64,000 bases of DNA from Granulicella aggregans (GCF_025685565.1 NZ_JAGSYE010000001.1:62001-126000); one strand, 5' to 3'; positions 45,059 through 54,751 are shown, counted from the first letter of the stretch. Translations and numbers: made by a program. Notes: generated from the sequence alone by a model not told the origin.

Positions 45059-47764
45059 TCAGTCGATAAACATGAACTCGTTGCTCGCATAGAGTGCCTG
45101 GATCAGATTGCCCAGCGCCTGCGTATGCATCTTCTTCTCATCCTGCTCACCCGAGCTGTGCGCCACGTAGATCGCACTCGTCTGCTGAACGAACTTCGTT
45201 GCCGCATCACTCTCCTGGGGATCAGGAGGCCGTCCATAGATCTTCAAAAACGCTGCCCGGACTTCGTCCTTGTCCGACTTGCCGGGTTGATCCAGTTGTT
45301 TCGCCAACGCCGTCGCACACTCCTTCGGGAACGACGCGTTCATGAAGTAAAGCGCCTGTAGCGGAGTGACACTGGTCTCTCTTGTAGCCACGCTTGCGGA
45401 AGGATTCGCTCCATCGAACAGCCCAAGGTAAGGATGCCGTCGGCTACGCTGCGCCATCACATACAGCGTGCGATGGTTCGTCTCATACACAGCATGGAAC
45501 GGCGCATGGCCGGAGTAGTTCCACTCCGCCTCGGGCGGAAACGGCTGTGGCCCGGCAGGTGACGTGTCGAGCTTGCCCGAGGTCGCCAGCATCGCATCGC
45601 GAATCTCCTCCGCGTCCATGCGCGTGCGCGAGTGCCGCCAGAGCATCGCGTTCTCCGCATCCACTTTCTCCGCTTCCGGCGAGTCGTCACTCGACAACTG
45701 GTACGTATGCGAGAGCAGGATCATGCGGTGCATCGCCTTGATCGACCAGCCCTTCTCGACGAACTCCGTAGCCATGTAGTCGAGCAGCTTCTGATTGCTT
45801 GGAGCCGCTCCCCTGCTGCCAAAGTCGTTTGGTGTCGCAACAATGCCGCACCCGAAGTGGCCCTGCCAGATGCGGTTCACCATCACGCGGGCCGTCACAG
45901 GATTCTGCGGCGAGGCGATCCAGTTCGCCATCTCCAGCCTTCCGCTGCCCTTCGTATCCGCTGGTAGTTCAGACCCCCCGAGCGCCTGCAAAAAGTGCCG
46001 AGGCACCTCATCGCCAAGGTCCTTCTTGCTGCCGTAGTGCTGTATCCGCTCGTCGTGCGGTGTGCCTTCAGAGACCGCATAGGCCGTCTCAAAGTGCGGC
46101 GCGTTCTGAAACAGCGCCATCCGCCGCGCCTGCAGCAAGGGCAGAATATCGTCGAAGTAAGGAAGCTGAATCACGGCGTGAATCGAGTCCGCAATCGGCT
46201 TCAACTGCTCTTCGAAGTCCTTGTACTCCTGACTATCGACCGCCTTCGGGTCACGATAGATGAGACCACGCTGGTACCGTACTTCCTCCGTACCAGTAGT
46301 TGCAAAGTGAGTGCTCGCAAGCACGCCATAGATGCCGTAGTAGTCCGCCGTAGGAATCGGATCGAACTTGTGGTCATGGCAACGGGCACAGGCTACCGTC
46401 GTCGCAAGGAACGCATGTCCAATGTTGTCGACCGCATCGCTGATCGGATCTTCGGTGATGTTCGTGTTCGCGAGATATCCCGTGGCGATGACGTTCTGCC
46501 AGTGCTCAGCCTCCGTCGCCGCGGGCAGCAGGTCACCCGCGATCTGCTCCTTGATGAAGCGGTCATACGGCTTGTCCTGCTGGAACGCCTGCACCACGTA
46601 GTCCCGATATTTGTAGATGTCCGGCACGGGATAGTCAGCCGTATTACTGGAAGTATCGGAGTAGCGCACGACATCGAGCCAGATGCGCCCCCAGCGCTCG
46701 CCATAGGCCTTCGATGCCAGCAGCCGCTCAACCAGCTTCGGATAAGCATCGCGCGACTTGTCGGCGAGAAACGCATCAACTTCTTGCGGAGTCGGAGGCA
46801 GACCAGTCAGATCAAAGGTCACGCGCCGCAGCAGAGTACGCTTGTCCGCGTCACGCACCGGCTTGAGCTGATTCGCCTCAAGGTTCGCGAGTACGAAGCG
46901 ATCGACATCGTTATAGGCCCACTTGCCCGATACAGCAGGCACGGCCGGCTTCACCGGGACCTTGTACGACCAGAACTCGCGGTCCTTCGCGGTGACCTGC
47001 ATCCCGACAGGCTTTGAGGCTCCAGCAGGCCAGAACGCCCCGCCTTTGATCCACTCCTCAAGCACGGCGATCTCTGCCGGCTCCATCTGTTTGCGCGGAG
47101 GCATCTGCAACGATGCGTCCTGATAGTGAATCGCCTTCACCAGCAGGCTCGCGTCCGGATGGCTCAGGTCGAGCACCGCGCCGTCCTTGCCGCCCTTCAT
47201 CATCGCATCGCGAGAGTCCAGCCGCAATCCGCCCGACTGCGACTGCGTATGGCAGCTATAGCACTTGCTCGCCAGCAGCGGACGCACCTTGGTCTCAAAG
47301 AACTCTGCCTCCGCGGAAGCCACCTCAGGCGAGGCCTTAGGCGCGCCCTCCGCAATCGGCATCAGCGCGTCTGCCTTGATCCACTTCGCAATGGTCGCGA
47401 CATCGTCGCTCGAAAGCGGCCCTTTGGGCGGCATCTTCAGGTCTTCGTTCTTGTACGAGATCGCCTTGTAGAGCAGGCTCTTCTCAGGATTCCCCGGAAC
47501 GAGTGCAGGTCCCGATCCACCGCCCTTCAACATCGCATCGCGAGAGTCCAGCCTCAGGCCGCCGCGCATCTTGTCGGTATGGCAGCTATAGCAATTCTTT
47601 TCGAGGATTGGCTGGACATCCTTACGAAACACATCTGTCTGCGCGACAGCGCGTGGACTGCCTCCCGTGAAAGCCACAACAGCCCAAGCAATCAAGACGC
47701 AAGCGGCCCGAGGCGATACGCGATCGCGAAGAGTCATCGGGCAGAAGAAGCGGCAACCCTGCAT
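45059..47764 (-). CDS. PSD1 protein with two cytochrome c-like domains, DUF1549 and DUF1553
   Basis: About 900 aa, exported. Signal peptide (VLIAWAVVAFTGGSPRAVAQ), then two tandem planctomycete-type cytochrome C domains, each with a haem motif (NCYSCH and KCYSCH followed by GGLRLDSRDAM). DUF1549 follows from about residue 270 (VDRFVLANLEANQLKPV; CARCHDHKFDPI holds one more C-x-x-C-H). DUF1553 makes up the rest (NPVTARVMVNRIWQGHFGCGIV). These proteins pair with DUF1501 partners and are thought to act in periplasmic redox or polysaccharide chemistry; nothing is proven. ATG at 47764 has GAGGTG nine bases upstream; ATG at 47737 is the alternative. Confidence 0.88.
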   Translation of the reverse strand: MQGCRFFCPMTLRDRVSPRAACVLIAWAVVAFTGGSPRAVAQTDVFRKDVQPILEKNCYSCHTDKMRGGLRLDSRDAMLKGGGSGPALVPGNPEKSLLYKAISYKNEDLKMPPKGPLSSDDVATIAKWIKADALMPIAEGAPKASPEVASAEAEFFETKVRPLLASKCYSCHTQSQSGGLRLDSRDAMMKGGKDGAVLDLSHPDASLLVKAIHYQDASLQMPPRKQMEPAEIAVLEEWIKGGAFWPAGASKPVGMQVTAKDREFWSYKVPVKPAVPAVSGKWAYNDVDRFVLANLEANQLKPVRDADKRTLLRRVTFDLTGLPPTPQEVDAFLADKSRDAYPKLVERLLASKAYGERWGRIWLDVVRYSDTSSNTADYPVPDIYKYRDYVVQAFQQDKPYDRFIKEQIAGDLLPAATEAEHWQNVIATGYLANTNITEDPISDAVDNIGHAFLATTVACARCHDHKFDPIPTADYYGIYGVLASTHFATTGTEEVRYQRGLIYRDPKAVDSQEYKDFEEQLKPIADSIHAVIQLPYFDDILPLLQARRMALFQNAPHFETAYAVSEGTPHDERIQHYGSKKDLGDEVPRHFLQALGGSELPADTKGSGRLEMANWIASPQNPVTARVMVNRIWQGHFGCGIVATPNDFGSRGAAPSNQKLLDYMATEFVEKGWSIKAMHRMILLSHTYQLSSDDSPEAEKVDAENAMLWRHSRTRMDAEEIRDAMLATSGKLDTSPAGPQPFPPEAEWNYSGHAPFHAVYETNHRTLYVMAQRSRRHPYLGLFDGANPSASVATRETSVTPLQALYFMNASFPKECATALAKQLDQPGKSDKDEVRAAFLKIYGRPPDPQESDAATKFVQQTSAIYVAHSSGEQDEKKMHTQALGNLIQALYASNEFMFID

Positions 47765-48237
47765 CCGTGGATACACCTCGTGAGAAAGATGGATGCTTCG
47801 TTCTGAAGACGGAAACGCAAGACATCCGGCTACAGGAGCGATCGGTACAGACACGCAGATGTGATTTGGAGAAGAGACTCGGCACAAGCGGGGGGCCAGC
47901 CTCTCAACGGCTCGCGGGGAACACGGAAACGAGCGGCCATCGGCGGTGATGGATCAACCCGATCACGTGAACTTGAAGGCCCCATGACTTCAGTTGATTT
48001 TGCTCGCGACGATACCGTAACGATAACTCTCGCGTGGCCTGCGAAACAAGAGACATCGTGTCAAAAACATCGAGCCCGGAAAATACGCATCAACCACCTT
48101 AAAGTGAGCGTTCGATGCGAGCGTATAAACCACAGTATCGATTGATATCTATTGGACTCCGAGCCACTTAGCGTCGACACCCCGCCGATCCGTTTACCAC
48201 ATGGCGACGACAGCGGTGGTTGCAGTCGCGTAAAATC

Positions 48238-48266
48238 TTGACACAGACCACGATCATCGCTACGCT
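48238..48266 (+). promoter_or_regulatory. sigma70-type promoter of the third TonB-dependent receptor
   Basis: TTGACA (perfect -35) and TACGCT (-10, TAnnnT) are separated by exactly 17 bases. Transcription would start near 48273, about 240 bases before the receptor ATG. Confidence 0.55.
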
Positions 48267-48341
48267 CCAGACTTCAACAGGCACAAATCAGAATCCTGAA
48301 CGAAGACTCCGCACCATGCGGGAGGAGATGGCTCATCATCC

Positions 48342-48402
48342 CCCGCCCGTCGCGGGCGGGCTTCACCCTTTCAGCAAAGGTCGCCGCTACTCCACGCGGC
48401 GA
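48342..48402 (+). other. structured leader of the third receptor mRNA
   Basis: Two stems: CCCGCCCG-TCG-CGGGCGGG (48342-48360, 8 bp, 3-base loop) and TCGCCGC-N8-GCGGCGA (48381-48402, 7 bp). There is no T run after either, so simple termination is unlikely. A role in mRNA stability or attenuation is speculative. Confidence 0.45.
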
Positions 48403-48515
48403 TGGGTAGTTCTTTATCTTTCCGTATCGTGCTACGTTCCACGCCGAACGCAGTAACGTACGTTCCCGACTCGGCCGCACAGAAAATACAACGCACAAAT
48501 CACGAGGGAATCTCT

Positions 48516-51500
48516 ATGCCTTTCTCCGTCCGTTCTTCCTGGAAGCTGTGTCTGGCGCTCGCGCTCTCGAGCACCCTCTCACTCGCGCAAAACGCCGTCT
48601 CCACCGGCGCGATGACCGGTACCGTCCACGATCCGGGCGGCCAGGTGGTCGCACATGCGGCCGTGACAGCGGTCAATGAAGCGACGGGCGAACGCTCGAC
48701 CTCGACCTCGAACGATGTCGGCATCTTCAGCTTCCCCGCCCTAAAGATCGGCGTCTACGACGTCTCCGTCGTCTCCACCGGCTTCAAGACGGTAAAGATT
48801 GCGGGCCTCGTCGTGGCCGTCGGCCACACCACCGACGCAGAAGCGACGCTGGCGATCGGCGAAGCCAGCGACACGGTCAACGTCATCAGCGACGCAGGCT
48901 CCGCGCTCAACCCCTCCGACACCACCGTCGGAACTCTCGTCCAGCGCGACACCATCGAAGGTCTTCCCTTGAGCGGCCGCCGCTACACCGACCTCGTCCT
49001 GCTCACCCCCAACGTCGTTGCCGACGGTCAGTTTGGCCACATCAGCTTTGCCGGCCAATCGGGCGGCGACCTCTCCGGCTACAACAACACCGCCGGCGGC
49101 GCCTCGAACGCCAACGGTTCCACCTCGTTCACCGTTGACGGCGTCGACTCCACCAGCTACTACTACGGCGATAACCGCGGCTTCACCCGCATTCCCTACG
49201 TCTTCGGCCTCCAGTCCATCCAGGAGTTCCAGGTCCAGGCCAACGTCTATGACTCCAGCTACGGCGGCGCGGGCGCAGGCTTCATCAATACCGTGACCAA
49301 GTCCGGCACCAACAAGTTCCACGGCGACGCCTTCTACTACAACCGCAACTCGGGAACCGGCGCGAACGATGCCATCGACAAGGCCAATGGCAATCCTCGT
49401 CCACTGAACGTCCTGCAGCAGTTTGGCGCGGACATCGGTGGCCCCATCATCCGCGACAAGATGTTCTTCTACTTCGACTACGAACAGCAGCGTCACAAGG
49501 ATCCCCTGTACGCCGTGAATCAGGGCGAAGCCGCTACGACTGAGGCCAGCTTTGGCGTACCTGCGGGCACCGCGCTGCCCACCCCAAACAGTCACTATCC
49601 CGTCGCCGCGAACATCGCGGAGAACGATGTTACTGCGAACCCACAGAACCCCATCTATCTCCAAGGCGTGGCGAACGCTCTGAACGTCATTCACTCCAAC
49701 CTCGGCCCCAGAGCTCGCCGTCGTGACGACTGGGAACTCTTCCCTAAGCTGGACTGGGCGATCAGCGACAAGACCCACCTGACCGCGCTCTACAACTACA
49801 ACCACTTCCAGTCCGCAGGCGGCATCATCACCTTCAGCCCGGAGTCATTCGGTGGCGATGAACTACTCGGCGACAACGGCGTTCGCGACCACGTCGCAAC
49901 GATCCACATGACGCACACCTACACCTCGGCGCTGGTCGAAGATCGCTACATCAGCTACGTTCGCGACGAGCAGCTCTATCACCCCTCAGGTCTCGCCCAG
50001 ACCCCAACGACGCCCGAGATGATCATCACCGGTTCCGCACCGGGAACGCTTCTGCTCGGCAACCCCACGTTCACCTACAACAATCTGCGCGAGTATCAAT
50101 CGCAGATCGCGGACCACTTCACCTACCTCGTCGGCAAGCACCAGATCGACGCCGGCGCGAGCGTCAACTACGACTCCATCTCGAACAACAATCCGGGCAG
50201 TTTCTACGGCCAGTACATCTTCCTCAGCCTGGAAGACTTCGCTCTGGGCAAGTGGAACATCTTCGAACAGACAGCCGGCAACTCGAAGTACAACTTCAGC
50301 GATCCCTTTGTCGGATTCTTTGTAAACGACACCTGGAAGGCGTCCCGCAATCTCACCCTCACGGGCGGCATTCGCGAAGACTTCCAGAAGTATCCGAGCC
50401 CAGCAGGCAATCCGCTGGTTCCCTCGACCCAGACGTTTCACAACCAATATCAGCGCGTCTCTCCTCGCCTAGGCTTCTCCTATAATCCGTTTGAGAAGAC
50501 GGTGGTTCGCGGCGGTGCGGGTCTCTACTACGAGATCTTCGTCGGCGGCAACTACCAGAACTCGACGCAGCAGAACGGCGTCTCCCAGACCCAGGCTGAG
50601 TTGTTCGACTTCAGCCCCGCTACCGTTGCTTCAACCCAAAGCCCATCATTCCCCGCAGCTCTACCGTCTTCAAACTCGAACTTCGCCAGCGGCGGAAACA
50701 TCGTCGCCGTCGCCAGCAACTACAAGACGCCCTCAGTCGTGAACGCAAGCCTGCAGGTGGACCAGGAGATTGCCAAGGGAACGATCCTCACCGTCGGCAG
50801 CCTTTGGTCGCACGGCATGCACCTGACCAGCTCGACAGCCTACGACCAGAACCTGACGCCGCCGACGGGAACCACCACCTACATCCTCCCGAGCGGACAG
50901 ACCGTGGTGAAGCCAAACCTCGACAGCAATCTATTGAAGGAAGGCTACCTCACCTCGGCTCTCGGTCAGATCAACACGCTCATCAGCCCCGGCATCGACA
51001 ACTACAACTCGCTCTTCGTGCAGTTGAACCGGCAGGCGACGAAGGGTCTCAACTTCATCGTCTCCTACACGCTGGCAAAGAGCACGCAGAGCGGCGTGGA
51101 CTTCGACAACCAGTTCGACTTCAGCGACACGCACGGTCTCTCGCTGCTGGACCAGCGCCAGCGGCTCTCGCTCGCCGCAGTCTATGCGCCGACGATCGAG
51201 ACAGAGAACGCCATGGCACGGTCTGCGCTGAACGGCTGGAGAGTCAGCATGATCACGCAGATCAACGCTGGCCGTCCGTACACCGGCGTGGTGACAACGT
51301 CTGCCCTTGGTGCAACGCTCAACGACTCAGCAGCCAACCAGGCGACCGCGAACACTGCGGCAGGCCTAGTGGGCGGCGGCAATCAGGGCGGCCTCTCCCC
51401 GGGTGAAGGCATCAACTCCTTCACCGGTCCCGGGACCACCCAGGTTGACCTCGGCATCGAGCGCTCCATCAAGATCAAGGAGAACCAGACCATCAACTTG

Positions 51501-51734
51501 AAGGTGCAGGCCTTCAACCTGTTGAACTCCGCCAACTACTTCGTCTACGCCGGCAGCGGCATCAACCAGGTGCAGTACCATGCCACCGGCGAAAACTGCG
51601 GTGACGGCAAGACGATCAACCAGACCTGCACGCTGGTTCCCAACGGCGGTGTCGGTGGCTTCCAGACCCTCACCGCGGTCGACCAGTCACACCCGCCGCG
51701 CATCTTCCAGTTCTCCTTCGCCTACAAGTTCTAA
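48516..51734 (+). CDS. TonB-dependent receptor, Oar-like, with carboxypeptidase regulatory domain
   Basis: A 1072-aa outer-membrane receptor. Signal peptide KLCLALALSSTLSLAQ, Ig-like domain (GTVHDPGGQVVAHAAVTAVN), plug (GLPLSGRRYTDLVLLTPNV; FTVDGVDSTSYYYGDNRG; QANVYDSSYGGAGAGFINTV), a long barrel and terminal Phe (QFSFAYKF). ATG at 48516 has GAGGGA six bases upstream. It is divergent from the PSD1/DUF1501 pair and followed, after a hairpin and a repeat, by the NCS1 permease gene. The ligand is unknown. Confidence 0.9.
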   Translation: MPFSVRSSWKLCLALALSSTLSLAQNAVSTGAMTGTVHDPGGQVVAHAAVTAVNEATGERSTSTSNDVGIFSFPALKIGVYDVSVVSTGFKTVKIAGLVVAVGHTTDAEATLAIGEASDTVNVISDAGSALNPSDTTVGTLVQRDTIEGLPLSGRRYTDLVLLTPNVVADGQFGHISFAGQSGGDLSGYNNTAGGASNANGSTSFTVDGVDSTSYYYGDNRGFTRIPYVFGLQSIQEFQVQANVYDSSYGGAGAGFINTVTKSGTNKFHGDAFYYNRNSGTGANDAIDKANGNPRPLNVLQQFGADIGGPIIRDKMFFYFDYEQQRHKDPLYAVNQGEAATTEASFGVPAGTALPTPNSHYPVAANIAENDVTANPQNPIYLQGVANALNVIHSNLGPRARRRDDWELFPKLDWAISDKTHLTALYNYNHFQSAGGIITFSPESFGGDELLGDNGVRDHVATIHMTHTYTSALVEDRYISYVRDEQLYHPSGLAQTPTTPEMIITGSAPGTLLLGNPTFTYNNLREYQSQIADHFTYLVGKHQIDAGASVNYDSISNNNPGSFYGQYIFLSLEDFALGKWNIFEQTAGNSKYNFSDPFVGFFVNDTWKASRNLTLTGGIREDFQKYPSPAGNPLVPSTQTFHNQYQRVSPRLGFSYNPFEKTVVRGGAGLYYEIFVGGNYQNSTQQNGVSQTQAELFDFSPATVASTQSPSFPAALPSSNSNFASGGNIVAVASNYKTPSVVNASLQVDQEIAKGTILTVGSLWSHGMHLTSSTAYDQNLTPPTGTTTYILPSGQTVVKPNLDSNLLKEGYLTSALGQINTLISPGIDNYNSLFVQLNRQATKGLNFIVSYTLAKSTQSGVDFDNQFDFSDTHGLSLLDQRQRLSLAAVYAPTIETENAMARSALNGWRVSMITQINAGRPYTGVVTTSALGATLNDSAANQATANTAAGLVGGGNQGGLSPGEGINSFTGPGTTQVDLGIERSIKIKENQTINLKVQAFNLLNSANYFVYAGSGINQVQYHATGENCGDGKTINQTCTLVPNGGVGGFQTLTAVDQSHPPRIFQFSFAYKF

Positions 51735-51759
51735 GCCCAGCGAAGACGCACCCATAACC

Positions 51760-51817
51760 GGAACAGGAGTCCAGCACGCGAACCTGACATCGTCAGGGGG
51801 TGCCGGGCTCCTGTTCC
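51760..51817 (+). terminator. long stem-loop after the third receptor
   Basis: GGAACAGGAG pairs perfectly with CTCCTGTTCC, extends inward to an 18-position imperfect stem, and encloses a second stem CCTGAC-ATC-GTCAGG. It lies 25 bases past the stop. It lacks a T run, so it may stabilise or end the transcript. Confidence 0.6.
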
Positions 51818-51840
51818 GCTTAAGAATCTGCCCCAACACT

Positions 51841-51900
51841 CGTCATCTCGACCGGAGCCGTGCGGCTCTATCGCACGGCGTAGTGGAGAGACCCCCGCAT
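51841..51900. repeat. palindromic intergenic repeat, copy 1
   Basis: Arms CGTCATCTCGACCGGA and GTAGTGGAGAGACCCCCGCA frame a stem GCCGTGCG-N7-CGCACGGC (51857-51879). It shares arms, stem length and loop length with the copy at 53452-53512, but the stem bases differ in a compensating way. Confidence 0.75.
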
Positions 51901-52008
51901 TCGTCTTTGCTTTAGCTCTCAAACCGAAGAGATGCAAATTTCGAGGCGATGAGACAGGCCCCTAAGCCATAATCACTTCAAGATCCACTCCGACCTGCAG
52001 GAGCACGC

Positions 52009-53436
52009 ATGATCCAAGCGACGAGTCTTACCAACGAAGACCTTGCCCCCACAACGCCCGAGCAGCGCACTTGGGGGACCTACAACTACATCGCCCTCTG
52101 GTTCTCCATGTCGATGGAGATCACCACCTACATGCTCGCCTCGTCGTTGATCGCGGGCGGCATGAACTGGAAGCAGGCGCTGTTCACCATCCTGCTGGGC
52201 AACCTGATCGTGCTCATCCCGATGCTCCTCAACGCCCATGCGGGCGCCAAGTACGGCATCCCCTTCCCCGTCTTCGTGCGTGCCTCCTTTGGATTGCGCG
52301 GCGCCAACATCCCTGCCATCCTGCGGGCGATCGTCGCCTGCGGATGGTTTGGTGTTCAGTCCTGGCTCGGCGGACAGGCGATCGCCGCCATGGTCAACGT
52401 ACTCTGGCCCGCGTCGGCCCATATGCCATGGGTTCTCTGGGCCTGCTTCCTCGGCTTCTGGTGCTTGAATATGGTCATCGTGTGGCGCGGCGTCGAATCG
52501 ATCCGTTTCCTGCAAAGCTTCTCCGCACCCTTCATGCTCGTCATGTCGCTCACGCTCCTGGTGTGGATGGTTCACAAGGCGGGCGGCTTCGGGCCCATGC
52601 TCTCCGCGCCCAGCCAGTTCAAGACCACCGGCAGCTTCCTCCACTTCTTCTTCCCCATGCTCACGGCCATGGTCGGCTACTGGGCGACGTTGTCCTTGAA
52701 CATCCCCGACTTCACCCGCTACGCCAAATCGCAGGAATCGCAGATCTTCGGCCAGGCCTTCGGCCTCCCCGTTGCGATGACCTTCTACTCCTTCATCGGC
52801 ATCGCCGTCACCTCAGCCTCGACGGTCGTCTTCGGCGAGCCCATCTGGAGCCCGATCACGCTCATCGGCCGCTTCCATCAACCGTACATCGCCTTCCTCG
52901 CCCTGATCGCCCTACTCGTCGCCACGCTCAACGTGAACATCGGCGCAAACGTGGTCTCTCCCTCGAACGACTTCTCGAACCTGGCACCAAGACTCATCAG
53001 CTTCCGCACCGGCGGCATGATCACCGGCCTCCTCGGCCTCGCCATGATGCCCTGGAAGCTGATGAGCAGCTTCGGCAACTACATCTTCGGATGGCTCGTC
53101 GGCTACTCCGCTCTGCTCGGCCCCGTCGCTGGAATCATGGTCGCCGACTACTTCCTCATCCGCGGCACACGCCTCGACGTCAGCTCTCTCTATCATCGAG
53201 GCGGCCCCTACGAGTACAGCAAGGGCTTCAACCCCAGGGCGATTGCAGCCCTCGTGATCGGGGTCATCGTCGCCCTCTGCGGCCTGGTCATCCCGTCGCT
53301 GCGCTTCCTCTACGACTATGCCTGGTTTGTCGGCTTCTTCCTCTCAAGCGCTATCTACGTCGTCCTGATGCGAGCCTTCACCCCTGAAGAAGTGCGTTCA
53401 CTGGATCAACCGCTCGTGGTCGAGGAAGCCCTCTAA
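52009..53436 (+). CDS. NCS1 family nucleobase:cation symporter
   Basis: A 475-aa inner-membrane permease of the Mhp1/PucI/cytosine permease family. The early QRTWGTYNYIALWFSMSME is the family opening. Then GNLIVLIPMLLNAHAGAKYGIPFPVFVRASFG, GWFGVQSWLGGQAI and SLNIPDFTRYAKSQ are conserved. About 12 helices can be drawn. Substrates in the family are uracil, cytosine, allantoin or hydantoins. Uracil or a related base would fit the reductive pyrimidine operon 8 kb away (inference). It is flanked by two copies of a palindromic repeat. Confidence 0.92.
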   Translation: MIQATSLTNEDLAPTTPEQRTWGTYNYIALWFSMSMEITTYMLASSLIAGGMNWKQALFTILLGNLIVLIPMLLNAHAGAKYGIPFPVFVRASFGLRGANIPAILRAIVACGWFGVQSWLGGQAIAAMVNVLWPASAHMPWVLWACFLGFWCLNMVIVWRGVESIRFLQSFSAPFMLVMSLTLLVWMVHKAGGFGPMLSAPSQFKTTGSFLHFFFPMLTAMVGYWATLSLNIPDFTRYAKSQESQIFGQAFGLPVAMTFYSFIGIAVTSASTVVFGEPIWSPITLIGRFHQPYIAFLALIALLVATLNVNIGANVVSPSNDFSNLAPRLISFRTGGMITGLLGLAMMPWKLMSSFGNYIFGWLVGYSALLGPVAGIMVADYFLIRGTRLDVSSLYHRGGPYEYSKGFNPRAIAALVIGVIVALCGLVIPSLRFLYDYAWFVGFFLSSAIYVVLMRAFTPEEVRSLDQPLVVEEAL

Positions 53437-53451
53437 GACCTGTCTAAAACA

Positions 53452-53512
53452 CGTCATCTCGACCGGAGCCACGCGGCGTCATCGCGTGGCGTAGTGGAGC
53501 GACCCCCGCATT
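53452..53512. repeat. palindromic intergenic repeat, copy 2
   Basis: CGTCATCTCGACCGGA, then stem GCCACGCG-N7-CGCGTGGC (53468-53490), then GTAGTGGAGCGACCCCCGCA. It lies 15 bases after the NCS1 stop. Outside the stem it is nearly identical to copy 1. Confidence 0.75.
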
Positions 53513-53653
53513 CCGCTTTGTCCGGCCTCTTCCCGGCTTCGAAAGCTGGAACGAAGCAAATCTCCGCGCTCGAAGAACAGCTCCAAGCCTGCGGCGTCAT
53601 GCGCCGCTTGACGAATCCCATGCATCGCCGTAGCCTCAGGTTTAGGCGAACAT

Positions 53654-54736
53654 ATGGCGAAAAAAATCGGCTCGTACCTCTTCCCCATCCTCGACTCCGA
53701 TCCCCCTCCCCGAGTCGGAATCGCCCGTCTAGCCGCCAGCGCGCGACACGCCGATGACGGCCACCTTATCCAGTTCAAGTCCCTAGAAGTCCGGAGCATC
53801 CTCAACAAATCGGTATCGAAGCGCCAACTCTCCCTCGCTTACTCCATCAACCCATACCGCGGATGCGAGTTCGCCTGCCGCTACTGTTACGCCCGCTACA
53901 CCCATGAGTTCCTCGCTCCCGGACGATCGAGTGTTGAGGCCGGAACCACCATGACAAGCCACGACGCCTTCGAGCACGAGATCTATCTCAAACGAAACGC
54001 CGCATGGCTGCTCGAACAGGAGCTTCGCCACATCGACCCCACTCAGGAGATCGCCCTCGGCACCGCAACCGATCCCTACCAGCCAATCGAACGCCGAGTG
54101 CGGATCACGCGCAGCCTGCTTGAAGTCTTCTCGAGAAAGTCCGGCTACCGCCTCGGCATCGTCACGAAGTCGCGTCTCATCACCCGCGACATCGACCTCC
54201 TTCAGCAGATCGCCGCCCGCAATACCCTCGTCCTGCACGTCACCATCACCACGCCCGACGCCGCACTCGCACGCCTTCTGGAACCACGCGCCCCACGACC
54301 AGACCTGCGCTTCGAAGCGGTCCGCAAGCTCCGGCAGGCAGGACTCACGGCCGGAATACTTTGCTGCCCACTTCTCCCCGGAATCACCGACTCAGAAGCT
54401 GCACTGAATGCCATGGCCTCCCGCGCGTCCGCAGTAGATGCGAGCTTCTTTGCCGCCAACCCCTTGTTCCTGAAGTCCTGCTCGCGGCCAACGTTCTTCA
54501 AGTTCGTTCAAGAACACTTCCCGAATCTTGAAGCGGACTACGCAGCTCGATTCGCTACGGCCGACTTTGCAGCCACACCCTATCGGAAGTTACTAAGCCA
54601 GAGAGTGGACAAAGTCTGCCGAAAGCATGGGCTCGCACCGCGCTCTTCCGACGCTCTTCTCACCCGCGACATCGGCGCAGCGAAAAGGCCAGCCGTCAAC
54701 GTCGGCGCGCCCCGCCAGCAGATGCTCTTCGGATGA
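53654..54736 (+). CDS. radical SAM protein, SplB-like (PA0069 family)
   Basis: A 360-aa radical SAM enzyme. The cluster motif CEFACRYCYARYTHEF gives C-x3-C-x2-C. GTATDPYQPIERR and LVLHVTITTPDAALARLLEPRAPRP are typical of the spore-photoproduct-lyase-like PA0069 family. No substrate is known for these proteins, which occur in many non-sporulating bacteria. A DNA lesion repair role is a guess from the SplB resemblance. It converges on rplK. Confidence 0.88.
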   Translation: MAKKIGSYLFPILDSDPPPRVGIARLAASARHADDGHLIQFKSLEVRSILNKSVSKRQLSLAYSINPYRGCEFACRYCYARYTHEFLAPGRSSVEAGTTMTSHDAFEHEIYLKRNAAWLLEQELRHIDPTQEIALGTATDPYQPIERRVRITRSLLEVFSRKSGYRLGIVTKSRLITRDIDLLQQIAARNTLVLHVTITTPDAALARLLEPRAPRPDLRFEAVRKLRQAGLTAGILCCPLLPGITDSEAALNAMASRASAVDASFFAANPLFLKSCSRPTFFKFVQEHFPNLEADYAARFATADFAATPYRKLLSQRVDKVCRKHGLAPRSSDALLTRDIGAAKRPAVNVGAPRQQMLFG

Positions 54737-54751
54737 ATATAGGGATAGGAA

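Larger units (their letters stand above)
47765..48515. other. 750-bp divergent intergenic region
   Basis: No credible gene was found. It separates the minus-strand PSD1/DUF1501 pair from the plus-strand receptor. It holds a good promoter for the receptor (48238-48266) and a leader of about 240 bases with two hairpins. A 46-codon open frame at 48318 overlaps these hairpins and is not supported. Confidence 0.55.

Noticed and set aside
48318..48456. 46-codon frame in the leader of the third receptor
   Set aside because: It overlaps the two GC-rich hairpins, has no convincing ribosome binding site and a composition dictated by the stems; a leader peptide cannot be supported.
52071..53387. 438-codon frame overlapping the NCS1 gene in another phase
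   Set aside because: Arg/His/Leu-rich translation, no helices or motifs; the NCS1 frame is clearly the coding one.
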